DNA of 64,000 nucleotides from Jannaschia aquimarina. Lineage in GTDB: Bacteria; Pseudomonadota; Alphaproteobacteria; Rhodobacterales; Rhodobacteraceae. The first letter of the stretch is position 1; every line of letters begins with the position of its first letter. Positions 45,362 to 54,366 of this stretch are shown here, in pieces. A program made the position numbers and the translations under genes. Below the pieces are notes generated by a model, which saw only the letters and a program-made list of their open reading frames with translations, made no database searches and was not told the DNA's origin. The DNA lies in assembly GCF_000877395.1 (NCBI RefSeq), contig NZ_JYFE01000081.1, forward strand, positions 1 to 64,000, read 5' to 3'.

Positions 45362-46404
45362 CCGAACTGGTCGTCACCAACCTGAACCGCAACTTTACCG
45401 GCGTATCCTCTACAGCCGCCCGCGTTCTGGGCGTGCAGCGACACCGCTACGATGCCGTCCTGTGCGGCACCGCCCTGCCCGGCTGCCCCGATCCTGTCGG
45501 CGTGCGGGAAGCATGGCGCCTGACCCGCGAAGCTCCGGCCGGGAAGCCCTTCGCCATCTGGCATGTGCGCCGCAACAACGAGATGCGCGCCGCGCTTTTC
45601 GGGCGCGACGTCTTGCGGCTGCCGATCCGCATCGTTTTCACCAGCGCGGGAACGCACCGCCATTCGGCCTTTCCGCGCTGGCTTATGTCGCGGATGGACG
45701 CCCTGATCGCGACCATCCCTGCGGCAGCCGAGGGCAAGCCCCATGTCCGCGCCGTCGTTCCCCACGGCGTCGATTGCACGGTCTGGCACCCGGCAGAGGA
45801 TCGCGCGGCGGCTTGGGCGGCGACGGGGTTTCCCGGCACGCGGGGGGTGGCGGCGGTGGGGCGCATCAGGTCGTCGAAGGGGACGGATCGCTTCGTCGAG
45901 ATCATGCTGCGCGTCCTCCCCCGTCAGCCCGACCTGACGGCGCTTGTTCTGGGCAAGGCGCAGCCACAGCATCAGGGCTTTCTGGACGGTCTCAAGCGCA
46001 AGGTCGAAACGGCGGGCCTGGCCGACCGCCTGCTCTTCCCCGGAGAGATCGGACCCGACGCGATGCCCGCGCTCGTTCGCGCCCTGTCCCTGACCGTGCC
46101 GGTCCCCCGCTACGAGCCTTACGGGATGACGCCGCTGGAAGGCATGGCCTCGGGCGTGCCCTTCGTCGGCTCGACGGCCGGCAACTTCCGCGCCTTCGCC
46201 GAGGGCGAAGAAGCCGGGTTGGTCGTCGAGGAGGCAGAGCTGATCGAGGAGGCCGCAAGCCGGATCGACGCGCTGCTGTCGGATCCGCCTCGCCATGCCG
46301 AGATGTCCCGGCGCGCCCGTGAAAGGGCGGTCGAGCTGCATTCCATCGAAGCCGAGGCCGACGGGATCGGCCGCGTCTACGAGGAACTCTGGGCCGAGGG
46401 CTGA
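45358..46404 (+). CDS. Glycosyltransferase family 4 protein
   Basis: 348 residues with a GT-B fold. GVAAVGRIRSSKGTDRFVEI marks the start of the C-terminal Rossmann domain. PRYEPYGMTPLEGMASGVPF holds the E-x7-E nucleotide-sugar motif. The first residues (NLNRNFTGVSSTAARVLGVQ) are typical of LPS core mannosyl- or glycosyltransferases. Its start overlaps the ABC exporter stop, so they are one operon, consistent with making and exporting a surface glycolipid. Confidence 0.9.
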   Translation: MTELVVTNLNRNFTGVSSTAARVLGVQRHRYDAVLCGTALPGCPDPVGVREAWRLTREAPAGKPFAIWHVRRNNEMRAALFGRDVLRLPIRIVFTSAGTHRHSAFPRWLMSRMDALIATIPAAAEGKPHVRAVVPHGVDCTVWHPAEDRAAAWAATGFPGTRGVAAVGRIRSSKGTDRFVEIMLRVLPRQPDLTALVLGKAQPQHQGFLDGLKRKVETAGLADRLLFPGEIGPDAMPALVRALSLTVPVPRYEPYGMTPLEGMASGVPFVGSTAGNFRAFAEGEEAGLVVEEAELIEEAASRIDALLSDPPRHAEMSRRARERAVELHSIEAEADGIGRVYEELWAEG

Positions 46405-46411
46405 ACCACCC

Positions 46412-47098
46412 TCAGGGCCGCAACGCCCGCGCGGCCATCGCGCGGTAGAACGGCATCGCCGCACGTAGCAGGTCGTCCCGCGCCACCTCTGGCAACGGCC
46501 CTTCCGGCCACGCGAACCCGGTGGAGCGATGGACGGAACCGTACCAATGCGGCGCCCAAGCCCCGTCATAGGGCTTGGGCCCCACCTTCCATCGCAACAT
46601 CGCGTCGTCCCAAGGCAGCCCGATCTCGGCGCAGAGGGCTTCCAGCATGGCGCGGGGATTCTCTCGCAGCAGGGACGTGTCCACCACCACGCCGCCCAGC
46701 CGGTCATAGAGCGTCGCTTGCGCCGCGAAGCCCAGATCGCTCTCGGTCGGGTTCTCGCGCTTGGCGGCATAGCTCGCGATGACGCGGGCGGGATGGCGGA
46801 TCAGGTGGATGTGCACGCAGCCCCCGGCCCAATCGAGCGGCATCCCCTCCATGTGGTGAGCCATGTGCTTTTGATAGCTGTGTCGGGCCCCCTCGCGGGC
46901 CAGGCCGGCGGCGACCTCTGCCGGATCGGTCGGCTGGGCAGACAGGACGACCTCCCGCATCGGATGCTCCAGCCCGCTGCGGGCGAGGAAGGCGGCATAG
47001 AAGGGCTCGTCCACCGCGTCGACATCGGGTCTGGCGGCGAAGCTGTACATCATCGCCGTCGAGAGATTTCGGGGACCTGACCAAGCGGCGATTCTCAT
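46412..47098 (-). CDS. Sulfotransferase-like P-loop protein
   Basis: 228 residues. The N-terminal AAWSGPRNLSTAMMYSFAAR loop corresponds to the 5'-phosphosulfate-binding loop of sulfotransferases, and CVHIHLIRHPARVIASYAAK to the 3'-phosphate-binding region. Relatives are sometimes annotated as branched-chain aminotransferase-linked proteins or HAD-like, but the fold signature is sulfotransferase. Acceptor unknown. Convergent with the glycosyltransferase, 8 nt apart. Confidence 0.8.
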   Translation of the reverse strand: MRIAAWSGPRNLSTAMMYSFAARPDVDAVDEPFYAAFLARSGLEHPMREVVLSAQPTDPAEVAAGLAREGARHSYQKHMAHHMEGMPLDWAGGCVHIHLIRHPARVIASYAAKRENPTESDLGFAAQATLYDRLGGVVVDTSLLRENPRAMLEALCAEIGLPWDDAMLRWKVGPKPYDGAWAPHWYGSVHRSTGFAWPEGPLPEVARDDLLRAAMPFYRAMAARALRP

Positions 47099-47195
47099 GG
47101 ATCAAGGATGTGACCGACCGCCCGTAACCTTGCACCCCTTTCAGTGCGTTTTTCGCCGGGGCGTGTCGGGCGCTTTCGGCGACCCGCACGCCCTG

Positions 47196-47750
47196 TCAGA
47201 GCGCGCGCAGGCGTCCGCGCAGCAGAAAGGCGGCGCAGATGCCCGAGACGGCGCCGAAGAGATGCGCCTCCCAACTGACGCCTGGCTGGCCCGGCAGCAC
47301 ACCCCAGAGCATCGTGCCGTAGATCAGCGCCACCCCCACCGTCACCAGCAACGGCACCGGACGGCGGTCCACCAGACCCCGCGCGAGCAGATAGCCGAAC
47401 CAGCCGAAGATCAGGCCGGATGCCCCGATATGGATGGCCGCGCCCCCAAGGACCCAGACCGCGAAACCGCCCAGGGCGACCACGATCGCGGTGGCCGGGG
47501 CGATATGGGCCCGCGCCGTCAACGTCAGCAATCCGCCGAAGACAGCAAGCGGCCCGGTATTGGCAGCGGCATGCGAGAACGACCCGTGGAGAAGCGGCAT
47601 GAACAGCACCCCGTCCAGCCCCGCCACGGTTCGCGGGATCAGGCCGAGCCAGCCGTTCAGCACATATCCCGTGACCCAGTTGACCGCCTGCACAACCCAG
47701 ATCGCTGAAAGCAGAACCACCAGCCACGCGAACCTGCCCAATGCCGCCAT
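47196..47750 (-). CDS. Rhomboid-family intramembrane serine protease
   Basis: 184 residues with six hydrophobic segments. All catalytic elements are present: H55xxxxH60xxxN64 in helix 2, the nucleophile in HIGASGLIFG (S111), and the base in WEAHLFGAVSG (H163). The start at 47750 is where the first helix begins; the frame remains open upstream without recognisable sequence. Contrast with the residue-deficient rhomboid at 1767-2456. Substrates unknown. Confidence 0.9.
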   Translation of the reverse strand: MAALGRFAWLVVLLSAIWVVQAVNWVTGYVLNGWLGLIPRTVAGLDGVLFMPLLHGSFSHAAANTGPLAVFGGLLTLTARAHIAPATAIVVALGGFAVWVLGGAAIHIGASGLIFGWFGYLLARGLVDRRPVPLLVTVGVALIYGTMLWGVLPGQPGVSWEAHLFGAVSGICAAFLLRGRLRAL

Positions 47751-48108
47751 CACGCTCCCCGATCTTCGAGGGGCCGGTAGCATGCGGCGGGTCGAAGGGA
47801 GAAGGGGCGGCAGACCCAGTGGCACAGGTGACGCCCCCCGAACTTCGCCATTCGCGCACCCTTCATCGCTTTCCGATCCGGACGCGGCGCATCCGCGTCC
47901 CTCGAACTCGCCACGCCCCTTGTGTCCAGCGCGACCCGACCGTTCGCCTCTCTCCGGATCGTCCTCTGCACGCGGCAGGCCGAGCCCCACCACGGAACGC
48001 TTGGATCGACATGGCGCGGGTCAGATCCCCGCCGCGCCCTCCGGCGCCCCCCTGCGGAGGGTCAGGCCCATGCCAGAGCAACATGCGTCCGACATGGCAG
48101 GGTCCTCT
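47751..48108. other. 358-nt intergenic stretch with a hairpin
   Basis: Between the rhomboid start and the ettA stop, both minus strand. No coding frame here carries a ribosome site or known sequence. A perfect 8-bp hairpin, GGACGCGG-CGCAT-CCGCGTCC (47880-47900), lies about 210 nt past the ettA stop and could be a late terminator or part of a small RNA. The part nearest 47751 should hold the rhomboid promoter. Confidence 0.45.
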
Positions 48109-49764
48109 TTACCGCGTGAATTTCTTGTACTTCACCCGCGTCGGCTCCAATGCATCGGGACCGAGGCGTCGCGCCTTGTCTTCCTCGTAGGCTTCGAAGT
48201 TGCCCTCGAACCATTCGACATGGGCCTCGCCCTCGAAGGCGAGGATGTGGGTGCAGAGGCGGTCGAGGAAGAACCGGTCGTGCGAGATCACCACCGCGCA
48301 GCCTGCGAAATCGGCGATGGCATCCTCAAGGGCGCGCAGCGTCTCGACATCCAGGTCGTTGGTCGGCTCGTCGAGCAGCAGAACGTTGCCGCCCTCTTTC
48401 AGGAGACGGGCCATGTGGACGCGGTTTCGCTCTCCTCCCGAGAGCAGGCCGACCTTCTTCTGCTGGTCCCCGCCCTTGAAGTTGAAGCTGGAGCAATAGG
48501 CGCGGGAATTGACCTCCGCGTCGCCCAGCTTGATCAGCTCGGCCCCGCCGGTGATCGCCTCCCAGACCGTGTAGTCGGCGTTCAGGTCATCGCGGGACTG
48601 GTCGACATAGGACAGCTTGACCGTGTCGCCGTATTCGACCGTTCCTTCGTCGGGCTGCTCCTGTCCCGTCAGCATACGGAACAGGGTCGACTTGCCGGCG
48701 CCGTTCGGCCCGATCACGCCGACGATCCCGCCGGGCGGCAGGGCGAAGGTGAGGTCCTCGATCAGCAGGCGATCGCCATAGGCCTTCTTGAGCCCGTCGA
48801 CCTCGATCACCTTGGAGCCGAGACGCGGCCCGTTCGGGATGATGATCTGGGCGCGGCCGACCTTTTCGCGCTCGGACTGGTTCGCCATCTGCTCGTAGGC
48901 CTGGATCCGGGCCTTGGACTTGGCCTGACGGGCCTTGGCGCCGGCGCGGATCCATTCGAGTTCCCGCTCCAGCGTCTTCTGGCGGGACTTGTCTTCCTTC
49001 GCCTCGCGGGCCACGCGTTCGGCCTTCTGCTCCAGCCAGGCCGAATAGTTGCCCTCGTAGGGAATGCCCCGGCCCCGATCGAGTTCGAGGATCCAGCCGG
49101 TGATATCGTCGAGGAAATAGCGGTCGTGGGTGACGATCAGGCAGGTGCCCTTATAGTCGATCAGGTGCCGCTGAAGCCACGCGATCGTCTCGGCGTCGAG
49201 ATGGTTCGTCGGCTCGTCCAGCAGCAGCATGTCCGGCGCTTCGAGCAGCAGCTTGCAAAGCGCCACGCGGCGGCGTTCGCCACCGGACAGGTTGGCGGGC
49301 ATCGCCTCGTCCGGCGGGCAGCGCAGCGCCTCCATCGCGATGTCGATCTGCGCGTCGAGATCCCACAGGCCCGCGCTGTCGATCTCGTCCTGGAGCTTGG
49401 CCATCTCCTCGGCGGTTTCGTCCGAGTAGTTCATCGCCAGTTCGTTGAAGCGGTCCAGCTTGGCCTTCTTCTCGGCGACGCCGAGCATCACGTTCTCGCG
49501 GACGGTCAGGCTTTCATCGAGTTGCGGCTCCTGGGGGAGGTAGCCGACCTTTGCCCCCTCGGCGGCCCAGGCTTCGCCCTGAAACTCCTTGTCCTGACCG
49601 GCCATGATGCGCATCAGCGTCGACTTGCCCGTGCCGTTGACGCCGACGACGCCGATCTTCACGCCCGGCAGGAAGCTGAGGCGGATGTTTTCGAACACCT
49701 TCTTGCCACCCGGATAGGTCTTCGAGACCCCGTCCATGTGGTAGACATACTGATAGCTGGCCAT
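48109..49764 (-). CDS. ettA: Energy-dependent translational throttle protein EttA (ABC-F)
   Basis: Ribosome-associated ABC-F ATPase that gates entry into translation according to energy state. 551 residues with two ATPase domains (GVNGTGKST and GPNGAGKST; NLSGGERRRVALC and LLSGGERNRVHMA; LLLDEPTNHLD and LLLDEPTNDLD). The interdomain arm contains the basic helix RQAKSKARIQAYEQM. The opening YQYVYHMDGVSKTYPGGKKV is specific to EttA. GGGAGCGCGACAG precedes the ATG at 49764. No membrane domain. Confidence 0.96.
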   Translation of the reverse strand: MASYQYVYHMDGVSKTYPGGKKVFENIRLSFLPGVKIGVVGVNGTGKSTLMRIMAGQDKEFQGEAWAAEGAKVGYLPQEPQLDESLTVRENVMLGVAEKKAKLDRFNELAMNYSDETAEEMAKLQDEIDSAGLWDLDAQIDIAMEALRCPPDEAMPANLSGGERRRVALCKLLLEAPDMLLLDEPTNHLDAETIAWLQRHLIDYKGTCLIVTHDRYFLDDITGWILELDRGRGIPYEGNYSAWLEQKAERVAREAKEDKSRQKTLERELEWIRAGAKARQAKSKARIQAYEQMANQSEREKVGRAQIIIPNGPRLGSKVIEVDGLKKAYGDRLLIEDLTFALPPGGIVGVIGPNGAGKSTLFRMLTGQEQPDEGTVEYGDTVKLSYVDQSRDDLNADYTVWEAITGGAELIKLGDAEVNSRAYCSSFNFKGGDQQKKVGLLSGGERNRVHMARLLKEGGNVLLLDEPTNDLDVETLRALEDAIADFAGCAVVISHDRFFLDRLCTHILAFEGEAHVEWFEGNFEAYEEDKARRLGPDALEPTRVKYKKFTR

Positions 49765-49909
49765 CTGTCGCGCTCCCTTCGGGATTTGGCCGGGATGTAG
49801 TCGGGGCGCGCGGCGGGCGCAACGCATCGGCGCACCACCCGGCCGAAGGATGATGGCCGCCATCCGGTCCGCCTTGCCCTACCCGCCGGAACGGGCCTAG
49901 CTGCGCGGC

Positions 49910-50509
49910 ATGCGATTGGCGTTTCCCTCTGCCCGGCCCGGCATGGTCGTGGGTCTTCTGGGCGGGTCGTTCGATCCCGCCCATGCCGGACATGTACACA
50001 TCACGCGCGCCGCGCTCAGCAGGTTCGGCCTGGACCGCGTCTGGTGGCTCGTATCCCCGGGGAACCCCCTCAAGACGTCAGGTCCGGCGCCGCTGGACAA
50101 GCGGCTGGGACGGGCCCGTACGATGATGCGGCATCCCCGCGTAGAGGTGACCGATCTCGAAAGCCGGCTGGGCACCCGCTACACCGCGCGGACCCTTCGG
50201 GCGATCCGGCTGCTCTATCCCGGCCGGCGGTTCGTCTGGCTGATGGGCGCGGACAATCTGGCGCAGTTCCACCTGTGGGACGATTGGCGGACCATTCTGC
50301 GGACGACGCCTGTCGGCATCGTCGCCCGGCCGGGGGAACGCATGCGCGCGCGCATGTCACCGGCGGCCCACGCCTTTCGCAGGTGGCAACTCCCCGAGGC
50401 GCAAAGCCACCGGCTGGGCCGGACGGACCCGCCGGCCTGGTGCCTCATCAACGTTCCGATGCATCCGGCCTCCTCGACCGATATCCGGCGCGCCGGAGAC
50501 TGGTCCTAG
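49910..50509 (+). CDS. nadD: Nicotinate-nucleotide adenylyltransferase
   Basis: Converts nicotinate mononucleotide to deamido-NAD with ATP. 199 residues. The nucleotidyltransferase motif [14 protein letters not shown] (residues 19-32), [16 protein letters not shown] and the C-terminal SSTDIR complete the family pattern. It opens with about 12 extra residues before the conserved MVVGLLGGS; an ATG at 49943 could be the true start. Its stop overlaps the convergent EamA gene by 4 nt. Confidence 0.95.
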   Translation: MRLAFPSARPGMVVGLLGGSFDPAHAGHVHITRAALSRFGLDRVWWLVSPGNPLKTSGPAPLDKRLGRARTMMRHPRVEVTDLESRLGTRYTARTLRAIRLLYPGRRFVWLMGADNLAQFHLWDDWRTILRTTPVGIVARPGERMRARMSPAAHAFRRWQLPEAQSHRLGRTDPPAWCLINVPMHPASSTDIRRAGDWS

Positions 50510-51351
50510 CGCCGGAACGCGAGCGTACCGAAGCCTGCGGAGAGCAGGAGGACGAGACCGGCAAGCGTGATCCCATCGGGCCAATTCCCGAAAACCGCCC
50601 AGCCGAAGAAGGTGGCCGAGATCAGCTGGAAATAGACGAAGGGCGCCAGCACGGTCGCCCCCGTCCTGCGGAAGGCGAGGATCAGGATCAGGTTGCCCGA
50701 TGCCGATGCCACGCCCGAAACCAGAAGCAGCCCCGCCACAGTCGCATCCATCGCCGGGACCGTCCCGGCCAGCCCGAGCGGCGCCAGCATCAACGTCCCG
50801 AGCAAGGTCTGGGTCATCATCAGTTGTCTGGGCGGGGCGATCGTCGCCAGCCAACGCGATGTGGTCAGGAATGCCCCGTAGAGCAGGCCCGCCGCCAGCG
50901 CGAAGCCGACCCCGGACGTCACGCCGAAGCCGGGACGGACCACCAGCAGCACCCCGCAGAACCCGACCAGTACGAGCACCGACTGCCCCGCCGAGATCCG
51001 CTCCTTCAGAAGCCAGGCCGACAGCCCGTAGGAGAAGAGAGGCCCCACGAAGAACGCGCCGAAGACGGTCGCCATCTCTTCGGTCCGCAGCGCCGCCAGA
51101 ATGCATCCGATCCCGCCCGCGATGAGGCCCGCGCGCAGCCAGATCCGCCAGTCCCGGTAGAGCCACCACATCACGCGTTCGCGCAGCAGGATCGCGACCA
51201 TCGCCGCCCCGACCGCAAAGCGCGCAAAGGCGACGAACGGGGGGCTCGCGCCGTAGGTGCCGGTCAGCAGCTTGCCGGCCGCATCGCCCATGGGGATCAG
51301 TGACATCGCGGCGAACATCAGCGCGACCGATCCGAGTGTGTGGCGATCCAT
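50506..51351 (-). CDS. EamA/DMT-family permease
   Basis: 281 residues, ten hydrophobic segments in two EamA repeats. [20 protein letters not shown] is the end of the first repeat, and [19 protein letters not shown] a signature stretch of the family. Exports small metabolites in characterised relatives; substrate here unknown. Divergent from dacB with 86 nt between starts. Confidence 0.88.
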   Translation of the reverse strand: MDRHTLGSVALMFAAMSLIPMGDAAGKLLTGTYGASPPFVAFARFAVGAAMVAILLRERVMWWLYRDWRIWLRAGLIAGGIGCILAALRTEEMATVFGAFFVGPLFSYGLSAWLLKERISAGQSVLVLVGFCGVLLVVRPGFGVTSGVGFALAAGLLYGAFLTTSRWLATIAPPRQLMMTQTLLGTLMLAPLGLAGTVPAMDATVAGLLLVSGVASASGNLILILAFRRTGATVLAPFVYFQLISATFFGWAVFGNWPDGITLAGLVLLLSAGFGTLAFRR

Positions 51352-51437
51352 ACACAGCGCGCTAACAGGCGCGCACGGCCTTCACAACGGGCGCCGGGCG
51401 GGGCATCAAAAGCATGTTGGGTGAAAGGGGAACGTGA

Positions 51438-52898
51438 ATGATGCATCGGCGCAGCTTTCTGTCCGGCATTCTGACGACGGCCGCGCTTCCGGCTTGTGCG
51501 AACGCGCCGGAGACGTCAGCGCGTCCGGTCCTCAAGCCGGACGACATCCTCGCCCGGTCGGCCGCTGCGGCCGAACGGCTGGTCGCCTCCGCCAATCTGG
51601 GCGGAGACGTGTCCGCAGTGGTCGCCGATGCGCGAACCGGCGAGATCCTCGAGACCTACAATCCGATCCGCGCATTGCCGCCGGCCTCGGTCACCAAGGC
51701 GGTCACGGCCCTCTATGCCATAGAGACACTGGGCGCGGAGCATCGCTTCTCCACGCGGCTCGTCGCCACGGGTCCGATTTCGAACGGACGGCTGGAGGGC
51801 GACCTCGTGCTCGTCGGCGGCGGGGACCCCTCGCTCGACACCGACGGGCTGCACAACCTCGCCGCGTCCGCCAAGGCCGCCGGTCTGCGCGAGGTGACGG
51901 GGCGGTTTCTCGTGTCGTCCGGCGCACTGCCCACGATCGAGCGCATCGACCGGTCCCAGCCCGAGCATGTCGGCTACAATCCCGCCGTGTCGGGCCTGAA
52001 CCTGAATTTCAACCGCGTCCACTTCTCGTGGGAACGGGGGGGCAACGGATACCGGACCACCATGGACGCCCGGACGGGCCGGTTCCGTCCCGACGTCACC
52101 ACGTCGACGATGCGCATCGCCGACCGGAGCATGCCGGTCTATACCTACGACACGCGCGGCAGCGTCGATGCCTGGACCGTGGCGCGGGGGCAGTTGGGCG
52201 GATCGGGATCGCGCTGGCTGCCGGTGCGGAACCCCGCGCTCTATGCCGGCGACGTGATGCGCACGATGCTGAGGTCCGAGGGCATCGTCGTTCCGGCAGC
52301 CGAGCGCATGACGGGCCTGCCCGCCGGACAGACGATCGCCACGGAGACGGGGGCCGCGCTCAACCGCGTGGCACGCTCCATGCTGCGCTATTCTACGAAC
52401 CTCACCGCAGAGGTCATCGGCCTGTCCGCCTCGGCACAGCGGGGGCTGGACCGGGCGACGCTGGACGCCTCGGGCGACCTGATGACCCGGTGGCTGGGCC
52501 AGCGGGCCAGCGTGACGCGCGCCGACTTCGACGATCATTCGGGGCTCAACGGGACAACGCGCCTCAGTGGCATCGGCATGGTCAAGATGCTGACGGCGCC
52601 GCGAGCCGAGGGCATCCTGCGGCCGATCCTCAAGGAGATCACCATCGAGGGCACGCAAGCCAACATCCCCATCCAGGCCAAGACCGGGACGCTGAACTTC
52701 GTGTCCGGCCTGGGCGGCTACTTCAACGCCTCCTCCGGTCGTCCGCTGGCCTTTGCGACCTTCTGCGCCGATACGCGGCGCCGGGCCGGCCTGTCGGTCT
52801 CCGAGCGGGAACGCCCGCAAGGGGGCCGCGCCTGGGGGCGGCGCGCGCGCAGCCTGCAATTCGACCTGATCGAGCGGTGGTGGGCCGTCCACGCGTGA
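51438..52898 (+). CDS. dacB: D-alanyl-D-alanine carboxypeptidase/endopeptidase (PBP4 type)
   Basis: 486 residues of the S13 family that trims or cleaves peptidoglycan cross-links in the periplasm. The N-terminus MMHRRSFLSGILTTAALPAC has a Tat-like RRSFL and an atypical lipobox ending at C20. Active-site motifs: S84-V-T-K87 in PPASVTKAV, YSTNLTAEV (SxN-type) and QAKTGTL (KTG). The extended insertion domain between motifs accounts for the length. Its TGA overlaps the GTG start of trmL. Confidence 0.95.
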   Translation: MMHRRSFLSGILTTAALPACANAPETSARPVLKPDDILARSAAAAERLVASANLGGDVSAVVADARTGEILETYNPIRALPPASVTKAVTALYAIETLGAEHRFSTRLVATGPISNGRLEGDLVLVGGGDPSLDTDGLHNLAASAKAAGLREVTGRFLVSSGALPTIERIDRSQPEHVGYNPAVSGLNLNFNRVHFSWERGGNGYRTTMDARTGRFRPDVTTSTMRIADRSMPVYTYDTRGSVDAWTVARGQLGGSGSRWLPVRNPALYAGDVMRTMLRSEGIVVPAAERMTGLPAGQTIATETGAALNRVARSMLRYSTNLTAEVIGLSASAQRGLDRATLDASGDLMTRWLGQRASVTRADFDDHSGLNGTTRLSGIGMVKMLTAPRAEGILRPILKEITIEGTQANIPIQAKTGTLNFVSGLGGYFNASSGRPLAFATFCADTRRRAGLSVSERERPQGGRAWGRRARSLQFDLIERWWAVHA

Positions 52899-53347
52899 GC
52901 GCGGGCCCCGCGATCGTCCTGGTCGAACCGCTGATCCCCGGAAATACCGGGACCATCGCGCGGACCTGCGCGGCGCTTCAGGTCGATCTTTGCCTCGTCG
53001 GCCCTCTGGGATTCGACATCGCCGACAAGGCGGTAAAGCGGGCGGGTCTGGATTACTGGCCCCATGTGCCGCTGCAGATCTATGACGACTGGGACGATTT
53101 CGTTGCGCGACGGGCGCCTGAGGCGCTCTTCGCGTTCGAGGAATGGGGCGAGGCCTCCGTCTACGATGTGGCTTGGCCAACCGACGCACATCTCGTCTTC
53201 GGATCCGAGACTGTGGGGCTACCTCGGCGGATCACCGGCGAGGCGACCGTCGTGCGCCTGCCGATGCGCTCCCCGCATGTGCGGTCGCTGAACCTCGCGA
53301 ATGCCGCCACGGCGGCCGCGTATATCGCCTTCCGCGCCTTGCTCTGA
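52895..53347 (+). CDS. trmL: tRNA (cytidine/uridine-34-2'-O)-methyltransferase TrmL
   Basis: SPOUT-family enzyme that 2'-O-methylates the wobble base of leucine tRNAs. 150 residues from a GTG start that overlaps the dacB stop (GTGA), which explains why no ATG is found near the conserved beginning. The SPOUT knot is clear: PLIPGNTGTIARTCAAL, LVFGSETVGLPR and VRLPMRSPHVRSLNLANAAT. Translational coupling to a cell-wall enzyme is unusual in function but common in packing. Confidence 0.93.
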   Translation: MSAGPAIVLVEPLIPGNTGTIARTCAALQVDLCLVGPLGFDIADKAVKRAGLDYWPHVPLQIYDDWDDFVARRAPEALFAFEEWGEASVYDVAWPTDAHLVFGSETVGLPRRITGEATVVRLPMRSPHVRSLNLANAATAAAYIAFRALL

Positions 53348-53372
53348 CCCCGCGCGCTGGTAGGGTCCGCCC

Positions 53373-53714
53373 ATGAGCGACGAACGCGATGCATTTCTCG
53401 ACGAAGTGGCGGCCCTGAGGCGGGAGATCGCGGTGATGAACCGTCACCGCTTCATCAAGGTGCACAATTCGATGCCCCGTCTCATCCTGTTCCAACTCGC
53501 ACGCGGGTTAGCCTTCGGGTTGGGAACGGTGTTGGGGGCGTCGGTCCTCCTGTCGGTGCTGGCGTGGTCCCTGAGCCAGATCGACTTCATCCCGATCATC
53601 GGCGACTGGGCGCGGGAGATCATCGCGCTCATCCAACCCGAGATCGACGTCGACGTGCGAGTGGAGAGCGACGGCTCGACCACGGTCGAAGGCGACACGA
53701 CGCCAAACGAATGA
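53373..53714 (+). CDS. DUF5665 membrane protein
   Basis: 113 residues. A polar helix (FLDEVAALRREIAVMNRHRF) leads into the DUF5665 core RLILFQLARGLAFGLGTVLG and one hydrophobic span, LGASVLLSVLAWSLSQI, followed by a short acidic tail. Function unknown. It starts 26 nt after trmL, and its stop overlaps the DUF427 gene as ATGA, continuing a compact run of four genes. Confidence 0.88.
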   Translation: MSDERDAFLDEVAALRREIAVMNRHRFIKVHNSMPRLILFQLARGLAFGLGTVLGASVLLSVLAWSLSQIDFIPIIGDWAREIIALIQPEIDVDVRVESDGSTTVEGDTTPNE

Positions 53715-54184
53715 CCGGCCTGCCCGCCGAGAACGTGCAGGACTATCCCCGGCCACCGGCTTTGGAGCGGGTGCCGCAGCGGGTAGAGATCCGGCTGGGC
53801 GGCCAGAAAATTGTCGATACGTCAGAGGCTTGGCGCGTCTGCGAGACGCACCATGCGCCGACTTACTACATCCCGGGCGACGCCATCGGGGCGGAGATCA
53901 CGCAGGCGCGGGGGCGGTCCTTCTGCGAATGGAAGGGGGTCGCGCGGTATTGGTCGCTGGCCGCCGGAGGAACGGTCGCGCCGCGCTGCGCCTGGGACTA
54001 TCCCACTCCGACGAAACGGTTTTCCGCGCTGAAGGATCACTTCGCGATCTACGCTCATGCGATGGATGAATGCCGGGTCGGCGGGGTGCCGGTGACCCCT
54101 CAGCCGGGGGATTTCTACGGCGGCTGGGTGACCCCCAACCTGACCGGAATCGTCAAGGGCGGACCGGGGACCGAAGGCTGGTGA
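53711..54184 (+). CDS. DUF427 domain protein
   Basis: 157 residues. VEIRLGGQKIVDTSEAWRVC, CETHHAPTYYIPGDAI, GRSFCEWKGVARYWSLAAGG and the closing GGWVTPNLTGIVKGGPGTEG are the DUF427 landmarks. The family adopts a small beta-fold; no function is proven. Coupled to the DUF5665 gene. Array C begins 49 nt after its stop. Confidence 0.93.
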   Translation: MTGLPAENVQDYPRPPALERVPQRVEIRLGGQKIVDTSEAWRVCETHHAPTYYIPGDAIGAEITQARGRSFCEWKGVARYWSLAAGGTVAPRCAWDYPTPTKRFSALKDHFAIYAHAMDECRVGGVPVTPQPGDFYGGWVTPNLTGIVKGGPGTEGW

Positions 54185-54232
54185 GAGCCGTTCACGAAGG
54201 TTAACCGGACACCGAAATACCCCGAAAAACCT

Positions 54233-54272
54233 GTGCACCCCCTGTGCACCCCCCGTACACCCCCTGTGCAGA
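54233..54272. repeat. 11-bp tandem repeat array C upstream of hemerythrin gene
   Basis: Plus-strand units GTGCACCCCCT, GTGCACCCCCC, GTACACCCCCT and a final GTGCAGA, exact period 11. The last 27 nt before the final G-A repeat array B exactly. GGTTAACC (54199-54206) lies before it and CGTTAACACTGGTAAACGG after it. It is 95-134 nt upstream of the hemerythrin ATG, here with the C-rich strand in the coding sense, opposite to arrays A and B. Confidence 0.92.
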
Positions 54273-54366
54273 CATGCGGCAGACCTGCGCCTCGTTAACA
54301 CTGGTAAACGGCTCGGCCGCGCCCGATCTACGGGATCGGCCCGATGGACGGGCAGGAGGACGGGCC

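Noticed and set aside
54199-54310. CtrA binding sites (TTAA-N7-TTAA) near the hemerythrin gene
   Set aside because: GTTAAC half-sites occur, but I found no pair with the exact 7-nt spacing, so I report them only as flanking elements.
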